Below the pieces are notes generated by a model, which saw nothing but the letters and a program-made list of their open reading frames with translations, ran no database searches and was not told where the DNA came from. The translations under genes were made by a program, and so were the position numbers. From Pieris napi (taxonomy: Eukaryota > Arthropoda > Insecta > Lepidoptera > Pieridae), in NCBI RefSeq assembly GCF_905475465.1, contig NC_062250.1, forward strand, positions 9,818,501-9,882,500: a stretch of DNA of 64,000 bases, read 5' to 3'. Numbering within the stretch: position 1 is the first letter of the stretch; every line of letters begins with the position of its first letter. Of the stretch, positions 9,844 through 22,275 are shown piece by piece.

Positions 9844-11670
9844 AGCGTGTTTCGTGAACTCCGAATCCTAATCAAGAAACTTCAACACTATGGCATTGGC
9901 GAAAGGGCGCTAAATCTTGTGGAATCATACCTGAGCGATAGAATTCAAAAGGTAAATGTAAATGGAGCTATATCACAGGGATCCTCTGTTACTATGGGAG
10001 TACCGCAGGGCTCCATACTTGGTCCCTTCTTATTCCTTGTCTATATAAATGACCTGCCATTTCTTGTAAAGGAGCTTCACGAGATAGTACTGTTTGCTGA
10101 TGACACTTCGCTTTTATTTAAAGTGAAACGACAAAATCCATCACTTGATAACGTAAACAGTGCCATCTCCAGTGTAGTTCACTGGTTTAATACAAATAAT
10201 CTTAAGTTAAACGAAAAGAAGACAAAATGTGTTAAATTCGTAACTACAAATGTAAAAAGTAGTCATTCTCAAATAATAATTAAAGACGAGGAAATAGACT
10301 TTGTTGATAATGCGGTGTTCTTGGGAATTACTTTAGATAGTAAACTCCAGTGGGGCCGACACATAGAAGGTCTTTCGAATAGGCTAAGTTCCGCAGCGTT
10401 CGCAGTTAAAAAGATACGCGATCTTACGGATGAGAACACAGCAAAGCTTGTTTATTTCAGCTATTTTCATAGTATAATGTCATATGGTGTTATTTTGTGG
10501 GGTAATGCAGCTGACATTAAATCGATATTTGTAGTGCAAAAGCGGGCTATAAGAGCGATCTGTGGGTTGTCCCCACGGGAGTCGGTCCGAAGCAAATTTA
10601 AGGAATTACATATTTTGACTCTGGCAAGTCAATACATTTATGAGAATATTTTGTATGTGCGGAAAAATATAGATATCTTTAAAAAGAATAGTAGCTTCCA
10701 TAATTATAGTACTCGTAATAGAGACAAAATTAGCGCACCAACCAGAAGGCTGCATAAAACGAGTAATTCTTTCCAAGGCAATTGTATACGTTTTTTCAAC
10801 AAAATCCCTAGTGAGATACAAGCGTTGTCAATAAATAAATTTAAATCGTACATTAAAGTAAAACTGCTTACTAAGGCTTATTATAATATAAATGAATATT
10901 TAAACGATCCTAGTGCTTGGATATGAGTTGCTCCAGTATATATTATAGGTAACACGACTGAATCTCTCGGCTGCATTTCCAGACTCTGGGGCGATCGTCA
11001 ACATCCACGACTGTTTTAATGTAAAGTGGGAACAAACCGTGATCCATGTGGTATCCAATTATTTCAGTATTATTATTATTTTCTTATGTAGCCAAGTCCA
11101 CATTTCAAGGATCGTCATGCTCGCTTAAATGTCATTGCTTGTGGCGGCGTCCATGCGTCGGGTTGTCTCTCTCCCTAAAATATGGCGAGGGGGCCGATGG
11201 CTGGCCATGCGTCATACTCGTGAACGGGTGCTGCTTGTGGTGACTGGTCGTACTTGAATTCGTGTATGCGGTGATGTTAATTATTTCGACTATGTGTTTG
11301 CGTGTTGTTCCCACGAGAATGTAAGTGCGTGCTCCTATTTCACCATGCCTCCTGCTGATAGGGGACAAGTCTTTGTTTTTATTTATGTTCTTATTATTAA
11401 TTACTTAAAATGTCATGTGGAACATGGTGTAATGGTTGCAGCTCCTTACAACCTTTGTGTAAAAAAAAAAAAAAAAAAAACATGGCGATTAAAAAGAGTG
11501 GCGGAGAGTTTATTGCCAGTTCTTCTCTTCCGTTCTACGCCCTTGATTTGAGAACTGGCAGTAAATGTAAAATTAGAAGCATTAATATTTATATCTTTAA
11601 TGACGAATCACAAGTGTACATTGTGTTACCTACGTGAATAAATGATTTTTGAATTTGAATTTGAATTTGA
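9844..11670 (+). mobile_element. 5'-truncated non-LTR retrotransposon (RT C-terminus plus 3' UTR and hexamer tail)
   Basis: The reverse transcriptase frame (9847-10926) is followed by a 3' UTR of about 700 bp. This contains the phrases AAAAAGAGTGGCGGAGAG, TTGCCAGTTCTTCTC and GAATAAATGATTTTTG, and ends in a TTTGAA hexamer array at 11651-11669. Many short pieces of the same 3' UTR are scattered over the window (3550, 16823, 29450, 42422, 61107), and the minus-strand piece at 31769-32230 is a relative. The endonuclease and early RT are missing, which is typical 5' truncation. Confidence 0.82.
9847..10926 (+). pseudogene. Reverse transcriptase, C-terminal two thirds, open frame
   Basis: There are 359 uninterrupted codons from GTG 9847, with the RT motifs in order: YGIGERALNLVESYLSDR, GVPQGSILGPFLFLVYINDLP (domain 4), the catalytic FADDT at about residue 85, NLKLNEKKTKCV, and VFLGITLDSKLQW. 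A C-terminal region follows (VVQKRAIRAICG, YSTRNRDKI, FFNKIPSEI) and ends LNDPSAWI. The frame is intact, suggesting a fairly young copy. The apparent start is only the truncation point, and upstream RT motifs and the endonuclease are absent, so it cannot act alone. The clade is jockey or CR1-like, undecided. Confidence 0.85.
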
Positions 11671-11930
11671 ACTATGATGTCATCATACTGAATTTGGCGG
11701 AAATTGTAGGTGTCGCTACAGGTATAAATATATCTGGGGATGAATATCTAATGTTATACTACTGTCATAAAACGTCATAACTCACAACAACGTTGACTTT
11801 ATTATTCAAACGTTCCACAAAATAATATGTACGTTTATGTTTTATAAATATGTTTAAATTTTAAACTTAAAGTATATAGATTTATTTCTCGGGCAACTCA
11901 AAAGCAGGAAGTATTAATTTTAACAATTTT

Positions 11931-11977
11931 TTTTTTTTTGAGTTTATGGCCTGGTATCTAGACCTTTAGGCCAATTT
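11931..11977 (+). repeat. Short dispersed repeat (TTTATGGCCTGGTATCTAGA)
   Basis: The phrases GAGTTTATGGCCTGGTATCT and AGACCTTTAGGCCAATTT after a T run recur in reverse orientation at 27896-27945 and 40868-40917. Each has a homopolymer on one side, like the poly-A end of a retroposed fragment. The rest of 11671-12555 is AT-rich with no gene that I recognise. Confidence 0.6.
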
Positions 11978-12555
11978 TAACAATATTCATATGCTTAATG
12001 TACAGAATATAACAACGGTATGCAGTAAAACCATAGATAATACAATAAGATCGTAACATGAACATTCTAGTACTAAAATGTAAAGACCGTGATTCAATTT
12101 GTTAACATTTTAAAGCGTAATTTTTATTTAATTTGTTGTGTAGTTGATCCAGTAATATTTTTTAAACAAATAAATTATATGGGCACATTCACCTGTCATT
12201 AAATACCTATAATCTGCATATTAGAATTTTAGCATTGAAATAGACATAGTCGTATATTTATCTCATTAGGATAATAGATTAAAACTAGGATAAAAAAATA
12301 TTTAATTCAAAGAACATACACGTCCACAGCACGTCGTTTATTAATTGTCAATTGTCATCATTTATTAATTCTAAAAATACAAAGTTACCATAGATAGCCA
12401 ATTACTACTTTCACGTTAAATAATTGTTATTACAAATATTATGTAAAGAGTGCAGTTAAACTTAAACTTAAAAATACGTACATTAAACGTTTACAAAAAA
12501 TATCTCAAATACCTGAATTATATATTCAAATAATTATATGTATATACATGACAAA

Positions 12556-13980
12556 TTATTTCTTATTAAAGTGTGCTTGCTGTTTTTTAAAAGGTCCAGG
12601 TTTTGGTCCCACAGATTGGGTGTTGTTGGTACCAGAACCTTTTGCCCTTGAAACATGGGGCCCAGGACTCTTATGTCTATTGGGTGGGGGTGGTCCTTTT
12701 TTCTGGCCACTTGTTGAATCCTTAGACTGATCATTATTTTTGAAGGCAGGTTTCCCTTCAAATGCACGCTTAATTAAACAACGAAAAGTGATCTTTGAGT
12801 TATCTATGAAGTGACCCATCATAATTAATGGCATTACAGCACATTGTGCTTGGCGGAATACTTCATTGGCCTCCATAGAATCACTAAAACAGTAATCTAT
12901 ATATGTGACTTGTCGCTTTTGGTGTTGTTTACTGTTCATTTGAATCTCATAAACATTTTGTCGAGCAGCCTTCTTAGTGCCCACATATTGGACTAACCAA
13001 TATCCAAGCTTTTGGACAGTATCTATCTTGAAAGAAAGATAGAAGATTTGCTTGTTAAACTGCAGGAGATAAAAGTGACGACAATCATTAGTCACAGAGA
13101 TATTATCAATTGTGACATCTGAGGTGATATTGGCACAGTTACCAGGATGGCGATCCTTAAAATGATTTAGCATTTCCTTAAGCTTTCCTGAAAATACAAC
13201 ACATTTTAAATTTCTAAAATTCACAACTGTCAAATATATATACATGTGTAAACAAATACTTTGATATGATAAAAGAACTTTTAGAAGATAGCTATAGCAT
13301 CAATGAATATTTCACCTTTAAATAGATAAAGAATGTCATTCACAGGGCTCCGAGTAAAAAACCCATGTAATTGAAGGCTAATATACTACATATTGAGATG
13401 TAATTGTTCAATCAAATCTAAATCCTTGTCCCAATGAAAGAAAAAAAAAGCTTTATTAAAAAATCATGACTCCATTAGCTAGGAATTTAAAAACTTACCT
13501 GACCAAGAACATGTACCAAATACTTTGCCCATAGGACAGTCCATTTCCCTAAATATGCATTCCTTAACATGATCTTCCATTTCTTTAGACACATATTTAT
13601 AAACACATCCCTTATTTTTATTAGGACATGCAACAATAGCCTGGAATATAACAAAAATACCATAACAATATATAAAGAAAACAAAAAAAGTTCTATAGTA
13701 AAAAGCTAAATTAAAAATAACTTAAGACATCTTTCATCAGCTACTTTGGATATGCTTAATGTATTCAACTTTACTTATATGAATTGATCAGTTTAATTAC
13801 CTTGCCCACCAAATCTTCAAGCTGCCAGTTCCTCATTTGAGTCATTGTCTGCCGACATATGGGGCAAATGGGTGGACTCAATTTAACAGTGCAAGAATTG
13901 CATAAACTGTGCCCTGATTGGCACTGAAATATTGGTACCGTCATGGGTTGAATGCAAACTGGACATTCTGGTGCCTCCAT
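12556..13980 (-). CDS. Seven-in-absentia (SIAH)-like RING E3 ubiquitin ligase
   Basis: Three exons (13801-13980, 13499-13640 and 12556-13187) join in phase to give 317 residues. Exon 1 is a complete RING: CPVC at residues 6-9, the CQSGHSLCNSC core, and CPIC near 46, ending WQLEDLVGK. Exon 2 is the SIAH-type zinc finger (ACPNKNKGC, HVKECIFREMDCP). Exon 3 is the substrate-binding beta-sandwich (GKLKEMLNHFKDRHP, YLLQFNKQIFYLSFKID). After it comes a low-complexity Lys/Pro/Gly tail from about residue 265 (GQKKGPPPPNRHKSPGPH) that is not part of classical Sina. SIAH-family ligases act as RING dimers and bind degrons through the C-terminal domain. The diverged RING and the extra tail suggest a Sina-like paralogue rather than canonical sina. 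A 5'-UTR intron (14273 down to 13988) is possible. Confidence 0.85.
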
Positions 13981-14280
13981 ATTAAGTCTTCAAAATAACC
14001 AAGTAATTAATAGCTATAAAAAAAAGACACTTAAAGAAACGTATTCATAAAGACAACTAAAAAAGTATCTTCCCGTCAAGCAAGTGCATCACAAGACAAA
14101 AACTAAATAATAAAAAGAACAAGCAGACTAATTAATTTATAGTAAACCAATAATTTAGGTAGATTAGGTAATTATAAAGTATTTACCTCATGATTCTAGT
14201 AATTTATACAAATTAATCATTAGTGTAATGTTTTGTTGTATTACAGCTGCAGACAACATTAATTCGTACTTACCGTACCA

Positions 14281-15510
14281 AATCGAGATACCTCCACGTC
14301 ACCCTTCAGGCTTCAATGTTTAATAATATTTTATATATTGCAAATACCTAATTCAAATTGAACAGAGAAATCTCAACTCTATAACAAAGTTTTATAATAG
14401 AAAACAACTCTGGACTTTAGTCGAAACTCACTGATAAGTCAATGTCATACATAAGTATTAATACAAAATACAAATACGAACTGTTCTTAAATCTTATCTA
14501 ACACTTAATAAAATAAAAAATTATGTGATGCCAACTCCTACCGAATATTCCCCCTAGGAGCAACTTTATAAATATGTATCGATTAAAAAGACCTAAAGCT
14601 TTGTACACTCGATCGGTAATTTAAATTAAGCATTAAAAATACATTCAAGAAGTATAAAATAGCTATTATTTTGATCTTGGAGTACCTATAGCTTTTATTA
14701 TTTAGTTAAAGCTTTGTTTGGAGTTTATATTTGACTTAGTTTGTCAAAAAAAAAGATGATAGTAGATTGGTGCCGCCTTATAGGAAACGCGTTGTAAGAG
14801 TATTTTCGCATATCGCGCTTGTATGATATAACGTGTTATGTACAAATAATCACGTTTAACTTTTTTCGTCAAAGGGGATTATATCGAATACTTACTATAA
14901 AAAACTATGTTATGAACGAAATCATTATAAATGACACAATACATAAGTATAACGTGTACAATGCCCGTGTTTTATAATCCCCCCTGGACACCTTGACTCT
15001 CCCTAAAATTTGGGGGGAAAATCCTCAAGTTTGCATCTCTAGCGAGCCGCAAGCGTAACAAGATATTACATTATAGTCGGTACTTCCCCTTCTATAGCTA
15101 GATGCTATTTACTACTATCATATTTTAAAGAACTCTCTAGTCTGTGATTTAAGCTTGGGTTCTTCGGAGTTCGGGCTTCGAATAAAAATAGGTTTTCATT
15201 GGTACTAGGTTGATGTCGGAACGCTGTTAATTTTTTTAGTAAAACTACTTTATATCACGGTACTCTTATAAAGCATTTTTATCTTACGCGATTTCAAACC
15301 CTCGTATAACACGAGTATTCCCCCATAAAATGTATAATATTTTGCACGCACAATATATTATTTCGTTTATAGTCTTCTTAGAATCTTGGATATCGTGGCG
15401 AAGCTTCGGCAACGCCATCGGTCGGTTAACGGCGGCAACTTTATTTTAACACAATTAAAAAAGTATTCAATCAATATTATGAGCCAAACTATTATTATGG
15501 GTGGATTTCA
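14281..15510. other. Gene-free AT-rich stretch
   Basis: No exon with coding character, splice pair or repeat family member could be supported on either strand between the SIAH-like gene's presumed 5' UTR and about 15510. Confidence 0.5.
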
Positions 15511-15513
15511 GAA

Positions 15514-15554
15514 TATATAAGCAGGCTTTTTCCGCGGCAAATCTGTGTCGAAAG
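15514..15554 (+). promoter_or_regulatory. Possible TATA-box promoter with an early splice donor
   Basis: TATATAAGC at 15514-15522 is followed about 30 bases later by a GC-richer start region (TTTTTCCGCGGCAAATCTGTG), and then by a near-consensus donor AAAG|GTAAGTAAAT at 15554/15555. No coding exon follows. The only structured sequence downstream is the hairpin at 15956-16000. This is weak evidence for a noncoding transcript. Confidence 0.25.
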
Positions 15555-15955
15555 GTAAGTAAATACCCGAACCATGAAATATTCTATTAAATTCATTGAA
15601 TGTAATTTTTACTGCGTATTTTTTTATTTGTTAGATCATCGTATTACTCATAACAGGATGTTCAATTAATCTAATAGGGCACAAACTATTCTAAAGCCAT
15701 CATGTTCTAGAGGTCTTCGAAATCCATAATGGTGGAGAACGAATCATCCTTGGAAATCGAAAGAGTAGGCTATCGAACGTACGACGTGAAAGTAAATCAG
15801 TATAAATAAAAATCTAAACAAATATTATTATTAATATTGTTATATATTATTTTCAGCAACTTGTATATATTTCTTTAAATAGAAAGATCAAATCATTTAG
15901 TCATTTTCTATTTCATCGTTTTTCATCTATCATTTCCAGTTCTTGTGGAACAGAA

Positions 15956-16000
15956 GTTAGACACGAGCGACTTCTGAAAAAGAAGTTGCTCGTGTCTAAC
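15956..16000. repeat. 20-bp stem, 5-base loop hairpin
   Basis: GTTAGACACGAGCGACTTCT at 15956-15975 pairs with 15981-16000 around the loop GAAAA, with a single mismatch. Farther out, GTGGA on the left can pair with TCCAC on the right (internal loop between). It is too short on its own to be a standard animal pre-miRNA. Confidence 0.7.
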
Positions 16001-16073
16001 CAAGGCCAAATTGTCCACGATTCCGAGATTGGGAATTTTTACACCCCACAACACAACAGTATATACCACCCAT

Positions 16074-16262
16074 TTTTGTAGTACCTTTTAAGCAAATAAA
16101 GATAAATTGAATGAATAATATAATAATTATTATTAATTAATAATTGAATAATACACTACATATTAATGAATTATTAACGTAAAATATTCTTAAAAAATAA
16201 AGAAAGCCAAAGAAGTATAACTTCTTATGCGCGTATATAAGTACACGCTCCCTTTTTTTTAG
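16074..16262 (+). mobile_element. Truncated MITE, family B right half
   Basis: TTTGTAGTACCTTTTAAGCAAATAAAG, the ATTAATAATTGAATAATA core and the end GCCAAAGAAGTATAACTTC then TTATGCGCGTA match the right half of the element at 59107-59636. The left half is missing. Confidence 0.65.
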
Positions 16263-16621
16263 GTTAGCTTAGATTGTTTGTATTTATGAATAACAGGAAT
16301 GCCGGTTTTGCTAAAGGCCTCCTCCAAAGATGCCCATTTTTGTTAGTCTTGTGCTATGAAGTACCAGTTTATGCCAGCTGATAATCATGATTGTATATGT
16401 TTCTTATGTTATATAATATAGATAGATTAAGAAAAATACAATATATTTCGAGATCCAAATAAAGTGTTATCTATATATTGGTACTTGTAAAATAAAGTTT
16501 TATGTTATATGATGAATTATAAATACAGCTTGGGTTGTTGTGCCAGCAGACTAAACAAGCATTGTTATTCATATGCAAAAAAACAAAACAATTTTTATAT
16601 TTTATTTTCTTAAAATCTAAT

Positions 16622-17700
16622 TCATTTTTTTGACTTGGCTTCTCTTTTAGCTTTTCTTTCAGCAGCACGTGCTACTTGTTTGGCAGGCTTCAAGTTTCCC
16701 TTTTTGCAGAACCTTTGATTTCTTAAGAATTTAGGATCCATCTAAAAAAACACAAAAAACAATAATTTAGAAATTACTTTTCAAATAAACAGTAAGTAGT
16801 GTAAAACAAAAAACTTGGAAATTAAAAAGAGTGGCGGAGAGTTTTTTGCCAGTTCTTCTCGTCCATTCTACGCTCTTAATTTGAGAACTGGCAGTAAATG
16901 TAAAATTAGAAGCATTTCATATATATATAATTTCATTTTTGACATTCATAAATGTACATTGTGTTACCTATATGAATAAATGACTTTGACATAACAATAA
17001 ACTTTTTTTGATTATTGCAGTGAGGTATTAAAAACCTCTTATCTTACAACTGGTTGACTGAAAAAAATATGTTATTAGCTGTTTATTAATTCTTTTATAA
17101 ATGAAGAAAATTTTACAAAATATTCTAAGGTTTTGGTCCCATAGTATATTCAGAAATTTGAATTTGCAAGCATTGCCTGCAATTAGCCTAGGAATTAACT
17201 ATTTCATTTCACTACAATATAATTTATTTAGTTTAGTATGTTTCAACAATATTATAAAATAAAGTTGTTATTTCTTAATAAAAAGTTGGTTTAGATTAAG
17301 GGAAAATATCTAGCTGTTTAAAGTCTGCAGACATTTACTTTATTTTGACAAAGTATGTTACTTTTAACAATCCTACCTGGAGATTTACTAAGTGAGGGTG
17401 ACTTTACTGCAATAGTACAAACACAATCCACTATCATTTAGAGAATATATATATATCTCCCATGGGTTAGATAGTTCATAGTAGTAATGTAAAAAATGAT
17501 GTAAACAACTTACACCGAGAGTAGATTCGTGCCTGAACTTAGTAGGTTTCGTAATACCATTTCTGTGGGCCTTGCGGTCTGAAAATAAGCAATTTAAGAA
17601 TGAGATATCGTAGTACTACAAATTATATTTTATTACTTAGCATTGCGATTAATATTTACTTACTTTGGTTATGGTTTGTGTGGTTCTTAGACTTTGCCAT
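16622..17700 (-). CDS. RpL29: 60S ribosomal protein L29 (eL29)
   Basis: Three exons (17664-17700, 17514-17578 and 16622-16741) join with consensus borders into 73 residues, the normal length for insect eL29. The start MAKSKNHTNHNQNRKAHRNG is diagnostic, and KPTKFRHESTLGMDPKFLRN and a basic end (AERKAKREAKSKK) follow. eL29 is a small, very basic protein of the large ribosomal subunit. The ATG at 17700 is preceded by a likely 5'-UTR acceptor (TTTCGTTTCAG, ending near 17719). A LINE 3'-UTR fragment sits in intron 2. Confidence 0.95.
16823..16990 (+). repeat. LINE 3'-UTR fragment in RpL29 intron 2
   Basis: AAAAAGAGTGGCGGAGAG, TTGCCAGTTCTTCTC, GAGAACTGGCAGTAAATG and the end GTGTTACCTATATGAATAAA match the tail of the LINE at 9844-11670. 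It lies antisense to RpL29. Confidence 0.75.
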
Positions 17701-17719
17701 TTCGATGAAATATCAACAC

Positions 17720-18377
17720 TGAAACGAAAATATATCAATAAATTTTCAATTCAACGATTTACACAACACTATTTTGTTAATGAAATAATAAAAACACTTG
17801 ATTTCATAGATATTTTAAGATAAACGAAGTAAACTTAACCAACCTATTTCACGTAAATATTTCAAAAGAGTTGTGACAATGGTGACATTGACATCACAGA
17901 CTATTCGCAAAAGTGGGAGTCAACTGTCTTAACTTGTACGTCAATTGTCTACATACCCTTGAATATAGTCACGTAAAAAAAAACATAATAAAAAAAGTAT
18001 AATGTTAACATAATTTGACGAAAAAATATATAAAAAATTTCTTTGTATAAAAAATATGACTCATCAACATTTAATTATACATAACACGTTGTATACGTAA
18101 ATAGTTGTACTTGTAAATAGATTTTATAGCTCTCTTGCTAAACACGGGATATATTTGAGATTGTTTTTTTTCCCACTACACGTCACAATACAACATTAAG
18201 GTCTTTTGATTATTAATTCTCTCACACAATCACGTACTTTTAAGCTAATTTTCACGTAATTAAATGGCAAACCATTTTAGAGGACAACCACATATTATTA
18301 GTTATATAAACAATTAATTGACATACTCGTATATTAAAATATGTTTGTCCCTTTCGCCAAAATACAATACAACGGTA
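17720..18377. other. Intergenic region upstream of RpL29
   Basis: AT-rich, with no exon or repeat that I can support. It should contain the RpL29 promoter, but no TATA or initiator element is clear. Confidence 0.4.
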
Positions 18378-18380
18378 CTG

Positions 18381-21300
18381 GGGGTCTAGCCAAGATGGCT
18401 TAACGGTAGTGTATGTAGAAAGTCGAAAACTAAATTTGTATGAAAATGACAGCTCGTGTCGACAGTCGGTAGCCTAGGCCCTAAAGGCGTGAGTCGGGAT
18501 ACAATAAGCGACGCCATGACAGTGCTACGAAAAGACACACATTAACGTTTACGCTATTCGGTAGCCAACGGCCAATTAATGTTTCGGCAGTGTAGAAAAA
18601 ACGGCGTTTCTCCGCCATGTTTTAGCGTGATCTCAAAAGCTGCTGTTTGCAATAATTCAGTACAACTATTGCCATCTTTAATGGCTACTGTTTTAAAAAC
18701 ATGTCATATTTTGGACGTTTTAACGAAATGGTTTTAATTTGTTATCTGTCTTTTTTTAACGTTCTCGTGTAATTATAATAATTTAAACTAGAGTTAATAT
18801 TTTAAAGTTAAGAGTTTTAGTTTTTCTATGAATCAATGCGAGGATAACATAATAGAGACAGATAAATATGAAAATATCAAGAAAATCAGCAAATTAGTAG
18901 AGGTAAATCCTAGTTATATTGGATATCTTTTATTGATATTTATATTGCATGTAAGTTCATGAAATTGTTCTTTAATTTGAAAAATAGGTACATATACCAT
19001 TTAATATTGCATATATTATGTAATCACAAAGTAAAATGATTGTACATTTTATTTGTATATTTCAGATGAGAAAGCAGTCACTAATGAACATAATTAGAAG
19101 TCCTAAATATATTTTATTGTAATTATAATAGAAGCTGATAATTATATAATGTTGATCAAATAAAGTGGATTTATACTTTATGAACTTTGGAAATATAATA
19201 TCTAGTGAGCAATACTAAGTAATGGTAAGCAGATATTTTCTTTAATTATTTACTAAGTCAATATACTAGAGAAGTTATTATAATATTGTTAATGAATGAG
19301 AAGTTTGAATTCAAGTCCCTTGGGAGTTACTGACATTGTTTGGTTCTTAAAAACTTTAATTGACAATAAGCAGCAAAGTGACAAATTAAATATATTTTTA
19401 AGTTTAGAATTAAGTAAAGAGTTTTAATATTAAAGTTACCTATTGAACAAACCTTGGGCCAATCTTAGTTTAGTTTGTCAGTTTTCTATTTGATCAAAGT
19501 ACTAACTTAAATATTTTCTTTTCAGAAAAAGAGAAGCTAATAAGACAACTAAAAATATTAAAAAAAACCAAAGTGTTATATTATGTACCTGAAAATAGGG
19601 AATGAAGCATTTTATGAATAATGTAAAAAATAAGACAAGTGGAGTATGAAATAATGGTTGGTTAAGTAACATTACCTCATGAACAGGATACAGTAACTGA
19701 AACTATGTTCTTCCACATTTAATCTTAATAAGTTCAGCAATTTGAATGTTAATGAGATATTATTATAAACAAACTAGATTTGTAAATTTTGGGAAGAATT
19801 ATATCTTTAAAAAAAAACTATTATTATTTACAATTGTTGTGTTAAGGAAACAATCTGTTTGTTTTTCTCTGTTTTTTTTAATCGCTCAGGATGTATTCAT
19901 AGTAACTGTAGGTATCATAGTAATTTTATGAAATCATCACAACATCTAACATTAGGTTTTATGAATTGAATTTTTTTTGTATATAACAGCACACAAACAA
20001 GATATTGACTTTGCTGCAAATTAACACTTACATTTATTAGTTAATTATCTACATATATAAATATGAATAATTGAATACATCTACATTAGGTAGTAATGCA
20101 TTGAATTTGGTACACCTGTGTGTGTTCAGTAGTAATGTCCGTATTGTTTAATAAGTTGTTACATATGCTTATTTTTCTATGTAGACTGCATTATGTTAAG
20201 GAAGATATTTGGTGCCTTATTTTAATAAAAAATAACCATAACTGAAACATTTTTATTTTGCTACCTATTTGTTTAATATTCCTAACTGTTAGTAGGTACG
20301 GGTCATTCATATATGCATTATCTGTATATTTTTGTAAAATAAACTAATATTGTTAACCACTTTAATGGCTTTTCCTACTAAAGAAGACATAGGTAAATTA
20401 CCAAAAATAAAACTGACAAATACATAACATACAATGTTTATTCATTTCTTACTTAAACAGATTTTGCATTTACATATTAACTAGTAGCAAATCACTGATA
20501 TAACCAAAAGTTAATTGACATAAATATTAACTTAAAATCAGCATCAAACTTAAATTTATATCTAAGATGTTGGAGCATCAATATGGAATCAAAGGTTGAG
20601 TAAGGGTTTTAATTTCATACCAGACTAAGTTTCTATTTTATAATTTTTATTAATCCCTCTTTTCATTTCATTGAGTACTTGCTGCTTTTCAATTCTCACT
20701 TTCTAAAAGTATAAATTTATTATAAACAATCAACCTTTGACTCTAACTTAAACTGAAATTGTTTGTGGGACATAAACAGAGATAATTCCAACTAGTAGCA
20801 AATCACTAATAAAATCTACACTTTTATATAAATCTGCTTACAAATTGACATTAAAAATGTTCAAGCACAAACACCAAACCTAATTAAAGCTTAAATCAAA
20901 CTCTAATTTCAGTGCTCACAGTAGTCTACGTTTTTTTTCTATTGTTTTTTAATTCCTTGGACTATCCTTCTATTCTTTATCAACTTCTAGTCAACCTTAT
21001 TTTCACTCTTTATTTATCAATCCACAGTACTATTTCTATTGTTTCTTCTAAGCGGTAACAAAATATGTTGCTTCTTCATTTTGCGGATTAGTTGTGAGGT
21101 CAAATCCTAAAAATATCAAAGTATGAGTACTTCGTATTATTATATATCGCGATTATGCAATTTCAAAATATTGTATTTATTTGTAGCCTTAAATTTCTGA
21201 GAAAACATGAAACAAACCATAATTAGTTCAAACATGCAATTAAAATTCATATATTTACTTTGCACCTTCCGTAAATTCCACTTAAATCGAAAATTGTTCC

Positions 21301-21609
21301 GATCTTGCTGACATTCTAATGTCCCTTTTGCAGCTTCCAATAATTGGAATTTGCAATTATTGCAAATTTACAATAATATTGTAGTTTTAACTATTATTTC
21401 TTTATAAAAATGACATTTGGAATACATTTAATCCAGAGACAATATGACGGAATAAGGTGCTACGAACAGCAGCTCGCATCTACGCTGTCGACTTTGCGGT
21501 AATGTATCGACATGCCTCTTGGCTACGAACGAAGCGTTTTCGACAGTACAATTACGCAAAAGCGGTAGTGTATGTAGAATACTTTTCGACACCAATATGG
21601 CTAGACCCC
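18381..21609. mobile_element. Unclassified 3.2-kb DNA transposon with GGGGTCTAGCCA inverted ends, no transposase seen
   Basis: The left end GGGGTCTAGCCA (18381-18392) is the exact reverse complement of the right end (21598-21609), and CTG lies directly outside both ends (18378-18380, 21610-21612) as a possible 3-bp target duplication. Just inside both ends lies a second shared motif, GGTAGTGTATGTAGAA, in direct orientation. The terminal 200 bp are GC-richer than the AT-rich middle. No ORF above about 60 codons and no transposase motif is visible, so it is non-autonomous or decayed. The superfamily is undecided. A 3-bp duplication is compatible with Harbinger or CACTA-like elements but does not prove either. 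Confidence 0.62.
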
Positions 21610-21612
21610 CTG

Positions 21613-22275
21613 AAGACTTAAAGACACAAACTACAAAGTTATATTTTTTACTACGTACCATACATGCCCAATATTCTATATACAAGGGCTTATCTATAGC
21701 ATAGTCATAGCAAAGTATTTAGTATTCCTTTCTTCATGTTTTAATATAACATACTGAAAATTTTTGAGTAAATACTCTAAGGTCCATACTCCAATTCGTA
21801 TCTCTAGTCACCATCTCATCTTGAGCGGTCATTGTCAATAGTTTGATAACTCTTGAATCTAGTTTTAATTTTGAATTTTGATTGACGTTCTAAAATACGG
21901 GCCTGTAACAACTTGTAACATTTTAAAAATTGTAATTGTTTCACTTTAAAGCTTAAACAGGTCACTTTTAACTTTGTCAATATATACAAACAACGCCTTC
22001 AATCTCTAGAATGATAAATATGAATTAACTGAACCCAGAAGAATTTTCCGGTAAATAAATAATCAGTTAAATTATGTTTTCTGTGGTATAAAATTAAAAT
22101 GTCACCTTCAACGTCATGATTGAGTTTGATATCGACGTGTAGACTTTTTGTAGGTATATAGGATTTTGCTCCCATGATACTATAAATTTTTCAAGTTTCT
22201 GAGATGAAAAGCGTTCAAATACCGTTTGATTAACTTTTTCTTATTACGAAGTGCTGGGTTTATACGATTTCCAAG
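21613..22275. other. Intergenic region upstream of SRP68
   Basis: No gene or repeat recognised. It presumably holds the SRP68 promoter and 5' UTR. No TATA box at a suitable distance is obvious. Confidence 0.4.

Noticed and set aside
16090..16110. AATAAAG as a polyadenylation signal for a hairpin transcript at 15.5-16.1 kb
   Set aside because: The surrounding text is part of the family B MITE (compare 59300-59340), so it gives no support for a host gene end.
18829..19140. Small spliced protein inside the 3.2-kb element (start MNQCEDNIIETDKYEN)
   Set aside because: It could be joined to a downstream piece at 19064 by plausible splice sites, but the product is about 40 residues with no motif, and chance is enough to explain it.
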